Below are positions 17,985-41,517 of a stretch of DNA of 64,000 bases, in pieces. The stretch comes from Silurus meridionalis (taxonomy: Eukaryota > Chordata > Actinopteri > Siluriformes > Siluridae). The stretch's first letter is position 1, and each line of letters opens with the position of its first letter. The DNA is taken from positions 18,446,277 to 18,510,276 of the forward strand of contig NC_060896.1 in NCBI RefSeq assembly GCF_014805685.1, read 5' to 3'. The notes under the pieces were generated by a model, which saw only the letters and a list, made by a program, of their open reading frames with translations, was not told the origin of the DNA and searched no databases. A program made the translations under genes and the position numbers.

Positions 17985-19580
17985 CATCTTTCGGTTTCTC
18001 CCGTTAGGGGTTGACCCCAGGTACCTGAACTCCTCCACCTCTTCACCCTGCAACCGCACCACCACTGCCCTCCCTCTCATTCACACATGTACTTAGTCTT
18101 ACTCCTACTGACTTTCATTCCCCTTCTTTCCAGCACATACCTCCACCTCTCCAGGCTCTTCTCAACCTGCTCCCTTCTCTCACCACAAATCACAATATCA
18201 TCTGCAAACATCATAGTCCATGGAGACTCCTGTCTGCCCTTGTCCATCACCACTGCAAACAGGAAAGGGCTCAGAGCCGATCCTTAACGCAGTCCAACCT
18301 TCACCTTGAACCAGTCTGTCCTTCCTACTGCACACTTCACTGCTGTCACGCTGTCCTCATACATGTCCTGCACCACCCCCACATACTTCTGACACACCTG
18401 ACTTCCTCATACAATACCACAACTCCTCTCTCCACCCTGTCGTACACTTTCTCTAAATCCACAAACACACAATGCAACGCCTTCTGACTTTCTCTATACT
18501 TCTCCATCAACATTCTCAAAACAAATAAGGCATCTGTGGTGCTCTTTCTCAGCATGAAACCATACTGCTGCTCACAGATGGTCACCTCTTCTCTCAGCCT
18601 GGCTTCCACTACTCTTTCCCATAACTTCATGGTGTGACTGATTAACTTGATTCCCCTGTAATTACTGCAGGTCTGCACATCTCCCTTGTTAAATGCACAC
18701 CATTCACCTTAACTGTTGATTTCTGTAACGCTGCTTTGAGATTGTCTGTGAAAAGCTCAATAGAAAAAAAACTTGACTTGGCCTGGTTCTTAAAAGTCGG
18801 TACCAGCACACTTCTCCTCCATTCCTCAGGCATCCTCTCCCCTTCCAGAATCTTGTTAAACAATCTTGTTAAAAACTCCACTGCCATCTCTCCTAAACAT
18901 CTCCATGCTTCTACTGGTATGTCATCTGGTCCAACCAACTTTCCATCCACTTCCTGTTTAACTAACTTCACACTATCCCACCTTCTCGCTCTCTTTTTCT
19001 CGTGCCATCACACAACCCATAAGCACTGATGACATTTATCACCCCTTCTTCAACTCCCAGCTTCACATTCATCACACTATCAGAAACTCTCTTCACCTCC
19101 ACTACACTCTTACTGTACTCTTCTTTTAGAATGACCCCTACACCATTTTGTCTTTCCATCCACTCTATGATAAACCAGTTTAAACCCACCTCCAATGTTC
19201 CTGGTCTTATTCCCTTTCCACTTGGTCTCCTGAACACACAACATATCTACCTTTCTCCTCTCCATTATATCAGCTCCCGCTCTCCCTTTACCAGTCATAA
19301 TACCAACATTTAAAGTGCCCACCTGAACCTCCACTCTCCTACACTTCTTTCCCTGTTGTCTCTGTACACATCTTCCTCCTCTCATTCTCCTCCTTCGGCC
19401 AACAGTAGCCCAATTTCCCCCGGTACCCTGTTGGCTAACGATACCTGTGGCGGTCGTTGGTAACCCATGATTTGGCACATGTTTTACGCTGGATGCCCTT
19501 CCTAACGCAACCCTCCCCATTTACCCGGGCTTGGGACTGGCACTAAGAGTGCACTGGCTTGTGCGACCCTAATGGCTGGG
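17985..19580 (-). mobile_element. RTE-clade LINE copy 1, internally deleted, with target-site duplication
   Basis: Read on the minus strand, the 5' UTR starts near 19580. An APE-type endonuclease start follows (GTLNVGIMTGKG, DMLCVQETKWKG), then an RT palm (CSNYRGIKL, LWERVVEARLREEV, QQYGFMLRKSTTDA, VFVDLEKVYDRV). Frames are broken. Most of the region after the endonuclease and all of the late RT are missing, yet the 3' end (CTAACGGGAGAAACCGAAAG) is kept. Flanks TGGTCAAGTGAACAT (17970-17984) and TGGTCAAGTAAACAT (19581-19595) form a 15-bp duplication with one mismatch. The RTE/BovB-like clade is inferred. Confidence 0.8.
18718..18782 (+). repeat. short LINE/SINE tail nested in RTE copy 1
   Basis: GCTGCTTTGAGATTGTCTG followed by GTGAAAAGCTCAATAGA resembles the 3' end of the L2 family at 1935-2000. 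It interrupts the RTE frame between VLVPTFKNQ and the CSNYRGIKL block. It is too short to assign further. Confidence 0.5.
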
Positions 19581-19595
19581 TTGGTCAAGTAAACA

Positions 19596-20070
19596 TAATG
19601 GCATTTAAAAGATCAGCTGGTTAGCTGTTTTGTGGTATGAAATGCTTATTTGAGTAATTGTGCATGGTAAATTAGAAATACTTATACCAAATGTAAAAAG
19701 CTATGACTCCAACTGCTTTTCTCACATAGTCTTATCTAGGAATTTGATCACAAACCTTTCTACATCAATAACATGGCAGTATAGCAGTGGTTCTATGATC
19801 CATTTTTATAGTTAGTCTACAAATAGTTGTAAATGAATACTGGGGCAATTGTGGAGGGAAAATATAATTTTATGGTTTGTTTTGCTGTGTCCATTTTATT
19901 TTCCCGAATGTGGTCATATCTCAAAATTTGTGGTGTCCTATGGGGACACTATTTCCTCCTCTGCTGTACAAGAAATTTGTAAAACATTGTGAATGTTTAA
20001 TGCCATGTCTGTGAAAATGATCTGCAAGTGAATGTTTAGCAAACCATTCTCTAAGGCTAATAATAGATTA
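19596..20070. other. intergenic, no gene seen
   Basis: AT-rich, no open frame, no recognised repeat. Confidence 0.55.
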
Positions 20071-20074
20071 TGGC

Positions 20075-20545
20075 TAAATATTTGTGGACACCTAATTGTG
20101 ACACCCATATGTGCATTTGCAACAAAAATGGAAACATGCTATTTTCAAAATGTCTTCGAATGCTGTGGCTGGTTCTTATAAAATCATAAAAATATCCCTA
20201 TACACAAAACAAACTCCATGGAGACATGGTTTTCCCAGGTTGCTGTAGAAGAACTCATGTGGCCTGCACAGATTCCTTACCTCAACCTCACTGAATGCCT
20301 TTGTGTTTATGACTGGCTGATGGATCTTTTCATCTCACATCAGTATCTGACCTTACTAATGCTTTGTTTGCTAAATCTCTAAATATGTTAATTTCTAAAT
20401 CTAGCAGAAAGAGTTTCTAGAAAAGTGGAGATTATCATATATATTACCAAATTTGGAATAAAGTGTTCAATATAGGTTTGATCAAAAAATGCACAAAGGG
20501 TTTTGAGGATCAGGTGTCTACAAACCTTTTGTCTTTGTGTGTCTT
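20075..20545 (+). mobile_element. decayed Tc1-like relic
   Basis: The ends read TTGTGGACACCTAATTGTGAC and TCAGGTGTCTACAAACCTTTT, an inverted pair typical of a fish Tc1 family. Inside, CAGATTCCTTACCTCAACC and CACTGAATGCCTTTG resemble the DLN-PIE block that contains the last catalytic Glu. No frame survives. Confidence 0.55.
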
Positions 20546-20811
20546 CCTTAGCGAAGTAGTAGTTTAAAAAAAATTAATTAAACCTGGGTACAGGTGAAAG
20601 GGTTAAGTATCAACATGTAGATTTTGAATGTAAATCAGAATGTGTGAACTTCTTTAGGAGCTCATTGCCTTTTAATTGAGTAATCTGCATTTTTATGTAC
20701 AAGAGACTGTGTGGGGTAAAATGTTTTAATGGGGGCGCATGCCATTTGGATTATTAATACCCACGTTTATATCGGTAAAGTTAATTTGTTCAGTAACTAA
20801 ATATGTTCAAG

Positions 20812-20994
20812 TACTAAAATGTATAATGCTGAGTCATGAATATAAAGTGCCTTGTGTAAGGACATGACACTTTACTTCAGAATATTGTAACTATTCATGA
20901 CTCAGCATTATACTAAAATGTATAATGCTGAGTCATGAATAGTTACAATATTCTGAAGTAAAGTGTCATGTCCTTACACAAGGCACTTTATATT
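20812..20994. repeat. direct-inverted-direct duplication with a perfect 75-bp palindrome arm
   Basis: Bases 20839-20913 and 20920-20994 are perfect reverse complements with a 6-base spacer. A third, direct partial copy (TACTAAAATGTATAATGCTG and on) at 20812-20842 repeats 20911-20941. The order is forward, reverse, forward of one local sequence. The RNA or single strand would form a long hairpin. Confidence 0.95.
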
Positions 20995-21530
20995 TTTAAT
21001 TTTAAAGCTTTTGTAAGGATTATTCTATTCTAAGCAATTTCAACTTGGTCACCTTAGATTTTGTGCAGGCAAAGTTAATTCATGTGTTCCTTAAAATCTG
21101 GCCCCAATTGACCCCCGGTTGATGTAATGAATTTTGGCTCAAGAGTTATGATTGTTCAACTTGCGATTTTTTTTATCTTAGAATGACTATAGCAATATGC
21201 AGGCAAACGGAGCAGTGAGGTATGATATGTTAAGACACTGCCAGGATGTACACGTCAATGTCTTACGCTTGCCAGCGTGTGACAGGGTTTAGTTGTCAAG
21301 GTGTTTTTTGGGTTTTTTTGGTGTTTCAAAGCCCAATTTTAGCTCCTCTCTCATCAACACTTTCACCAGACACTGAAACAGAGCGCACCAATTAATCTCA
21401 TCAGCTACACGTGTGCTTCCTTCTGCTCGTTTTGTCCACCTCTGCCCACTGCCACATATGTATAAATTTGTAACAAATTACAGAATACTGCATACTGATC
21501 ACCATTCTTTAAGACTCCTGGGTAGGCTAG
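20995..21530. other. intergenic, no gene seen
   Basis: No open frame or recognised repeat. Confidence 0.5.
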
Positions 21531-21533
21531 GTA

Positions 21534-22380
21534 CAGTGGGGTCATCAATATTTCCATAAATTATCATCTTCAAAAAGTTTAATTTTCAGTAATTAAATTC
21601 AAAAAGTGAAAGGTGCACAAGCAACACACATACAACCAAAGCCTTGCGAATATTGTAAGAATTTGATTGAGATTCACAAAGAGTGGACTGCAGCTGGAGT
21701 CAGTGCTTCAAAACCCACCATGCACAGATGTATCCAGGACATGGGCTACAGCTGTAGCATTCTATGTGTCAAGCTGCTCTTGAACCAGAGACACCATTGG
21801 AGAAGTCTGTCTAAGGACAAAAAGTACTGGGCTGTTGCTCAGTGGGCCAAAGTCCTCTTTTCAGATGAAACTGCATTTTGCATTTCATTTGCAATTCAAT
21901 GTTTTAGAGTCTGGAAGAATAGAGGAGACGAACAAAAGTTGCTTGAGGTCCAGTGTAAAGTTTGCACAGTCAGTGGTGGTTTGGGAGTCATGTCATCTGC
22001 TGGTGTTGGTCCACTGTGTTTTATCAGGTCCAAGATCAGCGCAGCGCCTTCCAAGAATTTTTAGAGCAATTCTTTTTTTCTTTTTTTTTTGGCAGAGAGT
22101 TCATTTCAAGCAGGACTTGGCACCTGCCCACACTGCCAAACATAGCAATACCTGGTTAAGGGCCATGGTATCCATATGCTTGATTTGCTGGCAAACTCAC
22201 CCGACCTAAACCCCATTCAGAATCTATGGGGTATTGTGAAGAGGAAGATGCGAGACACCAGATCAAACAACTCCAAACAACTGAAGGCTTTATAACGCCT
22301 CATCAGTGCCACAGACTGATCACCTCTATGCCATGCTGCATTGCTGCAGTAGTTCATGTAATTATGTGTGTGTATGTTTA
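21534..22380 (+). mobile_element. Tc1-like transposon relic with readable transposase
   Basis: A frame from 21606 reads through a second HTH-like part and SDETAF (first catalytic Asp intact, near 21860), a degenerate linker, then after frame shifts QDLAPAHTAK (second Asp, near 22112) and SPDLNPIQNLWG near 22200. In that last block the usual PIEN Glu codon reads CAG (Gln), so the third acid is lost. Poly-T insertions near 22075 break the frame. The left inverted repeat begins at about 21534. Confidence 0.75.
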
Positions 22381-22384
22381 TATA

Positions 22385-22977
22385 CAGTAATCCCCCACTT
22401 TATCACGGTTTAAATCTCGTGGCCCCCGGTTTATCGCGGAATCGCATTTGCCATATAACTAATTTGTTTCGCTGATTTTCCCGGTCTCTTGCAGATGGCA
22501 CGATAAACCAAAAAACTTAAAGGGATTTTTTTTTTTTCATGGAGTTTTATGTTGGAATAATGAAATGTATTCATAAAGATATAATTATTAATTATAAAAT
22601 GAAATAAAATGTTAATACAGTACAGTACAAAAAGTAAAGAATGCGGTGACGTGTATCTTTAACTCATCATAGGACACTTCAACTAATAAACAAGCAAAGA
22701 AACTACATATAGGCCATGCTACCGCAGAATTGTGTACTGTACAGTACATGTACTATAAATGTGATACAGTGTACTGTATTTCTATGAATTTACACAACAT
22801 TCATCTCGCTATATTCTTGCAAATGTTTTCTCTGTGTGTTTAAAATGTGTGGGAGGATGATTTACGACTTGGACAAAAATGTAAGGGGTGGTGTCCGCTT
22901 ATCACGGTTTTTCATTTATCACTGGTGGTTTTGAAACATAACCATTGCGATAATCGGGGGATTACTGTATATAAAAT
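22385..22977. mobile_element. 593-bp MITE with TA target-site duplication
   Basis: The left end CAGTAATCCCCCACTTTATC and right end GATAATCGGGGGATTACTG are imperfect inverted repeats, each flanked by TA. The inside has no coding frame and several TACAG/TACTGTAC repeats. TA duplication fits the Tc1/mariner/pogo group. The exact family is not identified. Confidence 0.75.
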
Positions 22978-23310
22978 GTGTATATATAATGTGTTTATAT
23001 AAACACACTGACCAAGCATAAACTTATGAGTGGTGGCATCTTTAGTGGGTGGGATATATTAGGCATCACATCAATGTTTTGTCTTCAAATTTGAAAGTTC
23101 GGAATAACATTTCAAAACAGAGTTTGTACTAATAAATGACAAAAAAAAAAAAAAAAAACTATTTTATTAGTGTATTATTTATTTAAAGTAGTAAACATGA
23201 CAAATAATTCACAATTTTTGTTGAGTTTACAGTACAGTACATGTACAGTTTCCCTTGACAGTACCCATTTAAATTGATTTAATATTGCGTTAATGGGTCG
23301 CAAAGGGTGT

Positions 23311-23311
<1 letters not shown>

Positions 23312-23389
<78 letters not shown>
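23312..23389. repeat. (AT)n microsatellite
   Basis: About 39 AT units, abutting the left end of the next Tc1 element. Confidence 0.95.
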
Positions 23390-23391
<2 letters not shown>

Positions 23392-24900
23392 CCCCTAAAG
23401 AGTTTTAGGGATTTATAAATAAAAATCTTTTCAAAGTGCAGGATTCTGCTTTGGATGGCTTCTTAATGAGTTTAGTGAAACATAAAATCAACACAGAAAA
23501 TGTATGATGTAGTATTTGTGTGTAACAGTATATTTTGTTAAGATCGCCATGTCACAATTATTCAACCCCTATATAATATTGTTGTTTTTAAAGCTTTCTG
23601 ACAGTTTTTATGGCCCGAAGTGGAGCTGAAACATCATTAAGCCTTTGGGAACTCTATAACGATCCTACATTTGCTTTAGCTGTGATGCATATATAAACCT
23701 TGACCATGAAGGTGTTCAAGGTTAGTTGCAATCATGGGAAAGACAAAGGAGCTGCCACAAAAGCTGAGAGAGGAGATTATTTAATCACATGTGAAGGGCC
23801 TTGGGTATAAGAAGATTTCCAAAAGATTTAACATTCCAAGAGACACCACTGGGAGCTTTATATGGAACTTTAAAACTTATGGAACAGCTACAAACCTGCC
23901 TGGCTGTGGAAGAAAGCTCACAATTTCATCAAGGGCCCTTAGCAACTTAGTCAGGACAGCTAAGAAAACCCCCCGTGTGACTGCTACAGGATGACATGAT
24001 GAAGGCTGGTACAAGTGCTTCAGTGGCAACTATAAGACGTGCACTGAATAATCAAGAACTTCATGGCCGGACCCCAAGGCGCACTCCACTCTTGACCTCA
24101 AGGAACATCAGGAGTCGACTAGAATATGCCCGGAGGAATTTGCATAAAACTACAGAGTTCTGGGAAACAGTTCAATGTACTGAAGAAACCAAACTGGAAC
24201 TTTTTGGACATATGGACCAGCGGTATGTCTGGCGTGCAAAAGGTCAGGCTTATGACCAGAACGGAGGTGGGTCAATAATGATGTGGGGCTGTTTTTCTGC
24301 AGCAGGAACTGGCAAGCTTGATTGTGGACCTGGCGGCATGGATTTCCAGAAATACCAGGTCATTTTGAAGAAGAACGTGATGCCTTCTGTTGACGAAATT
24401 AAACCTTGGTGATCATTGGATCTTCCAGCAAGACAATGATCCCAAGCACACCTCCAAATCAACCAAAGCTTGGTTGGGGAAAAGATGCTGCAGTGTCCTG
24501 GAGTGGCCTTCTCAGTCACCAGATTTAAATCCAATTGAAAATCTTTGGTGGGATTTGAAGAAGGCAGTTGCAGCACGGAAGCTGTCAAACATCACTGAGT
24601 TAGAGGCTTTTGCACATGAAGAATGGGCAAAGATTCCAATAGTAAGGTGTAAGAAGCTTGTCAGCACTTATTGAAAACGCTTGTTAGAAGTTATAAAACT
24701 AAAGGGTGCTCCACAAGGTACTGAAGCTGGGGGTTGAATAATACTGCACATGCTCATGTTTTACAAGACTTACAATTTTCATTTGAACTTCAAAGTTAAG
24801 TGTATCAATAAATATTGTTTATTTCACGAGTTTTTTTTTTTCTCATTTATTTTCATTATCTTTCATCAACATCACTGTATTGTCTATTGAGGTGAGGGGG
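23390..24900 (+). mobile_element. Tc1-like transposon, nearly complete but inactivated
   Basis: The transposase starts at ATG 23734 (MGKTKELPQKLREEII), is cut by a TAA at 23782-23784, and continues with paired HTH domains (KKISKRFNIPRDTTGSFI), GRPR-like GCGRKLTIS, then a frame shift near 23990. The catalytic domain runs 24000-24672 with a second shift near 24385. Catalytic residues: first Asp replaced by Glu (CTEETK where WSDETK is usual), second Asp in QQDNDPKHTS kept, Glu in SPDLNPIENLW kept. Inner inverted repeats TTATTCAACCCC near 23558 and GGGGTTGAATAA near 24730 match. Confidence 0.85.
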
Positions 24901-24973
24901 TTTAATATGTGTGTGCGTGTGTGTATATGTATGTATATATGTGTGTATATATGTGTGTGTGTATGTATATATA

Positions 24974-26200
<1,227 letters not shown>

Positions 26201-26287
26201 CTTAAAAGTTTTTGTCTTTATACTTAACTAAAATGAAATAATGAGCATATTTCCACTTTGAGAAACTCTAATCTATAGTATATACTC

Positions 26288-26289
<2 letters not shown>

Positions 26290-26364
<75 letters not shown>
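26290..26364. repeat. (AT)n microsatellite with short (CA)n end
   Basis: About 33 AT units then a few CA units. Confidence 0.95.
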
Positions 26365-26399
26365 TTTAAATAATGTGTGTGTGTGTATGTATGTGTTCA

Positions 26400-27190
26400 A
26401 TACTCAATACACAATGCTCATCTTCACTCAGAGTTGTGGAGTATCTGGAGCCTATCCCAGCAACTCTTTTTATGAACACTGACTTGTTTGTTTAATGTGT
26501 ATGCCTTTGCCTTTAGTTGATGGTTAAGTAATGAAAAGGTGAAGTTACTGGCAGCAAATACATGCCCATCATGCACTGTTACTCTTGTTAAAGAAAACAT
26601 TTATCTTGTACTCCACAGCAAAATACATTATCCTAATTTGCTGTCTAGCTACTATTAGGTTTTGGATTTGAATAATTCTTTGTTTACATACTTTAAATCT
26701 CCACTTTATACACTCCAATATTGGAATAATGATCTTGATATTTTACCTCTTTTACATTTTCAGTCATTTTATCATCATTATCATCTTTTATCATCTTTTT
26801 TGCTGTACCATTCTGTTTAATAAACTTTTAAGGCTGTGTTTGAAAATCCCAGGATATCAGCATGGTGTGAAATAAACCAACAAGCATGCCAAAGTTCCTG
26901 TGACCTAATTTGTCTTCATTTTGAGCTTTGATGTAAAAATTAAATAATGCTCACATCCTTGGCATGTGAGACTTTATGTGCTGTGCTGCTGCCACATTAT
27001 AATTGCAGGAATTAATAGTTAACTGTTACTATTAACACCAGTGAGTGCATTAACATATTACTGTAAGAGCACAGTACACTGTATTATTACACAGACCTGA
27101 CCTTTTCCCACTAATAAAACATTAAAATAATAAATTATATTGCCAGTCATATAATAAATGTAACCTTCATTTATTACACTTTCCATTAAA
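26400..27190. other. intergenic, no gene seen
   Basis: AT-rich sequence without a convincing open frame or recognised repeat. Confidence 0.5.
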
Positions 27191-27194
27191 TGCT

Positions 27195-28135
27195 TTGAGA
27201 ACAAACATGCTGCAGCTTAAAATTTTGGTAGAAGACAGAACCCTCTCATGACATAAGCTGTAAGGAATGGGCAGCCTTATTGGATTAAAGCTCAGGGAGT
27301 TGATTTTGCCATGCCAAAACATTAACTTTGCTCTTCTTTAACCATTCTTTGGTAGAATGGTTTGTGTGCTTGGGACCGCTGTCATGCTGCCTGACCCTTT
27401 TTGTTTTGAGATTCAGTTCACAGACAGATGTCCTGACCGGATTCAGTATTTATTGTTTAATTAATGATGGAAAGCTATCCTGTCCGAGATGCAGTTAAAC
27501 AGGTAAAAACCACGACAATACCACCACCATGCATTACAGGTGGGATAAGATGCTTATACTGGAATGCAATGTTTTCCTTCTTTTCTTTCTTTTTATTTGC
27601 TAATGTAAGAAAGGTTTAGTTCCTTGAAAGTTACTTTGGGTTCCGTTGTGACTTTGCTGACTACTTAACTACTCCTGGGGAGGGTAGCAAGAGAATTTAA
27701 AATAGTTTTACATTTACACTTGTTCTTTCTGTCTGACTGTGGATTTGTGGAGTCCAAACTCTTAAGAGATGGATTTGCAACCTTTTTCAACTTGATGTAC
27801 AAGAACAACTCTTTTTCTGAGGTACTCAGAAATCTCTATTGTTCGTGCCATGATTCACTTTCACAAACTTCCATGTGTAATGAAGATCAGACATTGATAG
27901 AGCCCTACTTTTTAAATAAAACAGGGTACTCACTGACACCTGCTTGTCATCCCATTGATTGAAAAAAGATGGACTGTAATTTGACTTTTACATTTAAAAA
28001 ATTGTCTAAAAAGTCTTCCTTGTTTGATTGTGTTCACTTTGTTTACTTTGAGGACTTGTGTGAAAACCTGAAGTTTTGAGTCATATTTATCCAGAAATAA
28101 TGAAAATTCTAAAGGTTTACAAGCACCACTCTAGA
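27195..28135 (-). mobile_element. decayed Tc1-like relic, minus strand
   Basis: Blocks match a common vertebrate Tc1 family read in reverse: ACCATTCTTTGGTAGAATGG (27340), TGTCATGCTGCCTGACCC (27382), ACCACCACCATGCATTACAG (27522), CTGACTGTGGATTTGTGGAG (27733) and a terminal GTTTACAAGCACCACT (28115). No open frame survives. Recognition rests on recalled consensus sequence. Confidence 0.6.
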
Positions 28136-28545
28136 ATGTTTCCTTGTGTTTTTACATGTTGCATTCTTTTTTTTTTTTTTTATTTATCCCCAGGAGTAGT
28201 TATTTTTTTTTGTTACATAACATTTTTAATCATATCATATAATCATATTTTACTAATATATTGCTGACATTTTTTTTAAAAAAGATCTACATATCTACAT
28301 ATAAGTTATCAGAAATATTAAGCATGTGTAGCTGTCAAAATGCGGTGTATATACAGTGCATTAAGGTAATAGGGTAAACCATATTCTAGGAAAGGGAAAA
28401 CGCAAGTGTGCAATGCCTAAATTTATAACCTGTCTTGTGATATCTCATAGACCATTTTAGATAAGCTGGCCTTTGCTTCTCCACGGAGTTACACAGCAAA
28501 CACTGTTGAAACTATTTCTGGCCAAAGAATACCTAGTTTACGAGA
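28136..28545. other. treh upstream region
   Basis: About 400 bases between the Tc1 relic and the treh start. No TATA box or CpG-rich stretch is obvious; the transcription start cannot be placed. Confidence 0.4.
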
Positions 28546-39770
<11,225 letters not shown>

Positions 39771-41205
39771 TAGATATATATAGAAAAATGACATCTTGAA
39801 TAATAACATTTTATATTACCATTTATGTCTATATGTAGCTATAACTGCAGCAATTGCTACAAATGCAGTGATTAAAAAAAAAGTGTAAATCTTTTTTCAA
39901 TTAATTCAATTAATTTGTATGAATTATCAATATGCTCTAAATTGTGATAAAAATTATACCCTAGGACATGATTGTGTATACATAAAGCATAGTTGTACAA
40001 CTATTTAAGTAAATAAGTGCTTAGGTAAATTATTGAACAAAAGCAAGAAATAAGAGCAATGTATAGTTATATTTACTAGTGAATTCCTTCAGAAAGCAGA
40101 AGATGATGGGAAATGTCACTTTTGATTTGTTGTCATTTATTTTTTCATGATACACAATCAAGTTGAATGTAACCATTTTTTTGATAGTAGATCAGGTAGC
40201 AGATTTGTAGATGTGGCATTGTTTAAAACAATGTACTTTACATTAATTACGATGGTCCTGTCCAAAGAATAGCACCTGCAACAGCTGATAATAAAATTAA
40301 GTTTATTTTTAGAAAAAAGCACAAGAATAAAGATAAAGAAATGTATATTACCCAACAAGACATTTACTCTGCATTGATGTCACAGATCATTCCTTATCAT
40401 TATAAGTAAAAAATGTTTTAAGATATTAGTACAAAAAATAAAATGCTGTAATTTCAAGTGTATAAATTTCTATTTTCTTTTGTGCACTTTTTTCCTTATT
40501 CTCCCTTACCTCTCTACATTCTTTGAATGAATTTCTTTTTAAGATAATTTGCAAAATAAATAAAAAACAATTCTAAGAATGCCTGTTTGTATGTTCTCTA
40601 CTTACAATTCGTTGTGGTTTGTGTGAAGATCTCACTAGGCTGATTCCCAGCTGTTTGAGAATATTGTTTAATTAGTTATGTAGGTTTAAACATTATTGCA
40701 GCAATTTTTTGTCCACCCTGGTTTATTGATTTATGTGAAATTAAGAGATGTTCCAGATTTGACAAGTTTATGTGCCCCCAAAGACAATCTCTCAAATACA
40801 CATTAAGGTTGGCCAGGAATAAGATGGTTCTAGCAGAGTTTGCAAAAAACCAAACAACTCTTAAACATTCTATGAAACATTACAATACCACCAGGTTTTA
40901 TGTTTACTGTTTTGCAACATACAAGTAACACAAATACCCACATAAAGCTTTCACTTAATTAGTAAAACATGTACATCCTGCAATTGCATGCTGTTATCTA
41001 ATCAACTAGTTATATTGCAGCACAAATGTAAAAAGTCGTCCTGATACTGGTCAAGATGTTCACATCGAACAACAGAATGAAACAAGCAGTATGTGGAATA
41101 GTCAGACTAGACCATGTAATGGAGCAACCAAAGTCATGCCAGTTACATTCACAAACCACATATATTCACCCTTTCTGATATTGATGTGAACATTACCTAA
41201 ATCAA
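39771..41205. other. treh 3' UTR and intergenic sequence
   Basis: Possible treh polyadenylation signals are AATAAA at 40290-40295, 40438 and 40556. The true end cannot be chosen from sequence. No other gene is seen. Confidence 0.45.
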
Positions 41206-41517
41206 CTATATCTTCTTGATTTTACCATGCTGCCGGTCACATGTCTGGCAGACTGGATATGTGCATAAGTGAGCAGGTGAACAATAATTACTGTTAAAGT
41301 GACCATTGAGTGTTTCTGAATCTATGCAAACCTGCAATGGGCAATATGCAGGTGACTGTCCGGTCAGTATTGCTTTTGTGGGGCAATCTCTGTCTTTGTA
41401 GATAACTGACAATGATCTGAAAACGACTATGACAATTATCATGCTCTGTAGTAACCACATTCTTAGATGATTCTTATATGTTTTGTTTTCATACTGCAGC
41501 ACTAACATGGAATGCAT
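41206..41517 (-). CDS. small hypothetical cysteine-rich ORF (uncertain)
   Basis: A 103-codon minus-strand frame. From Met20 it reads MWLLQSMIIVIVVFRSLSV, which looks like a signal peptide or membrane anchor, then a segment with 8 Cys in about 60 residues (DCPTK, AYCPLQVC, NYCSPAHLC, YPVCQTC). I recognise no family. There is no clear promoter, no intron support and no neighbour hint. It may be chance in AT-rich DNA, or an exon of a longer gene. Confidence 0.2.
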   Translation of the reverse strand: MHSMLVLQYENKTYKNHLRMWLLQSMIIVIVVFRSLSVIYKDRDCPTKAILTGQSPAYCPLQVCIDSETLNGHFNSNYCSPAHLCTYPVCQTCDRQHGKIKKI

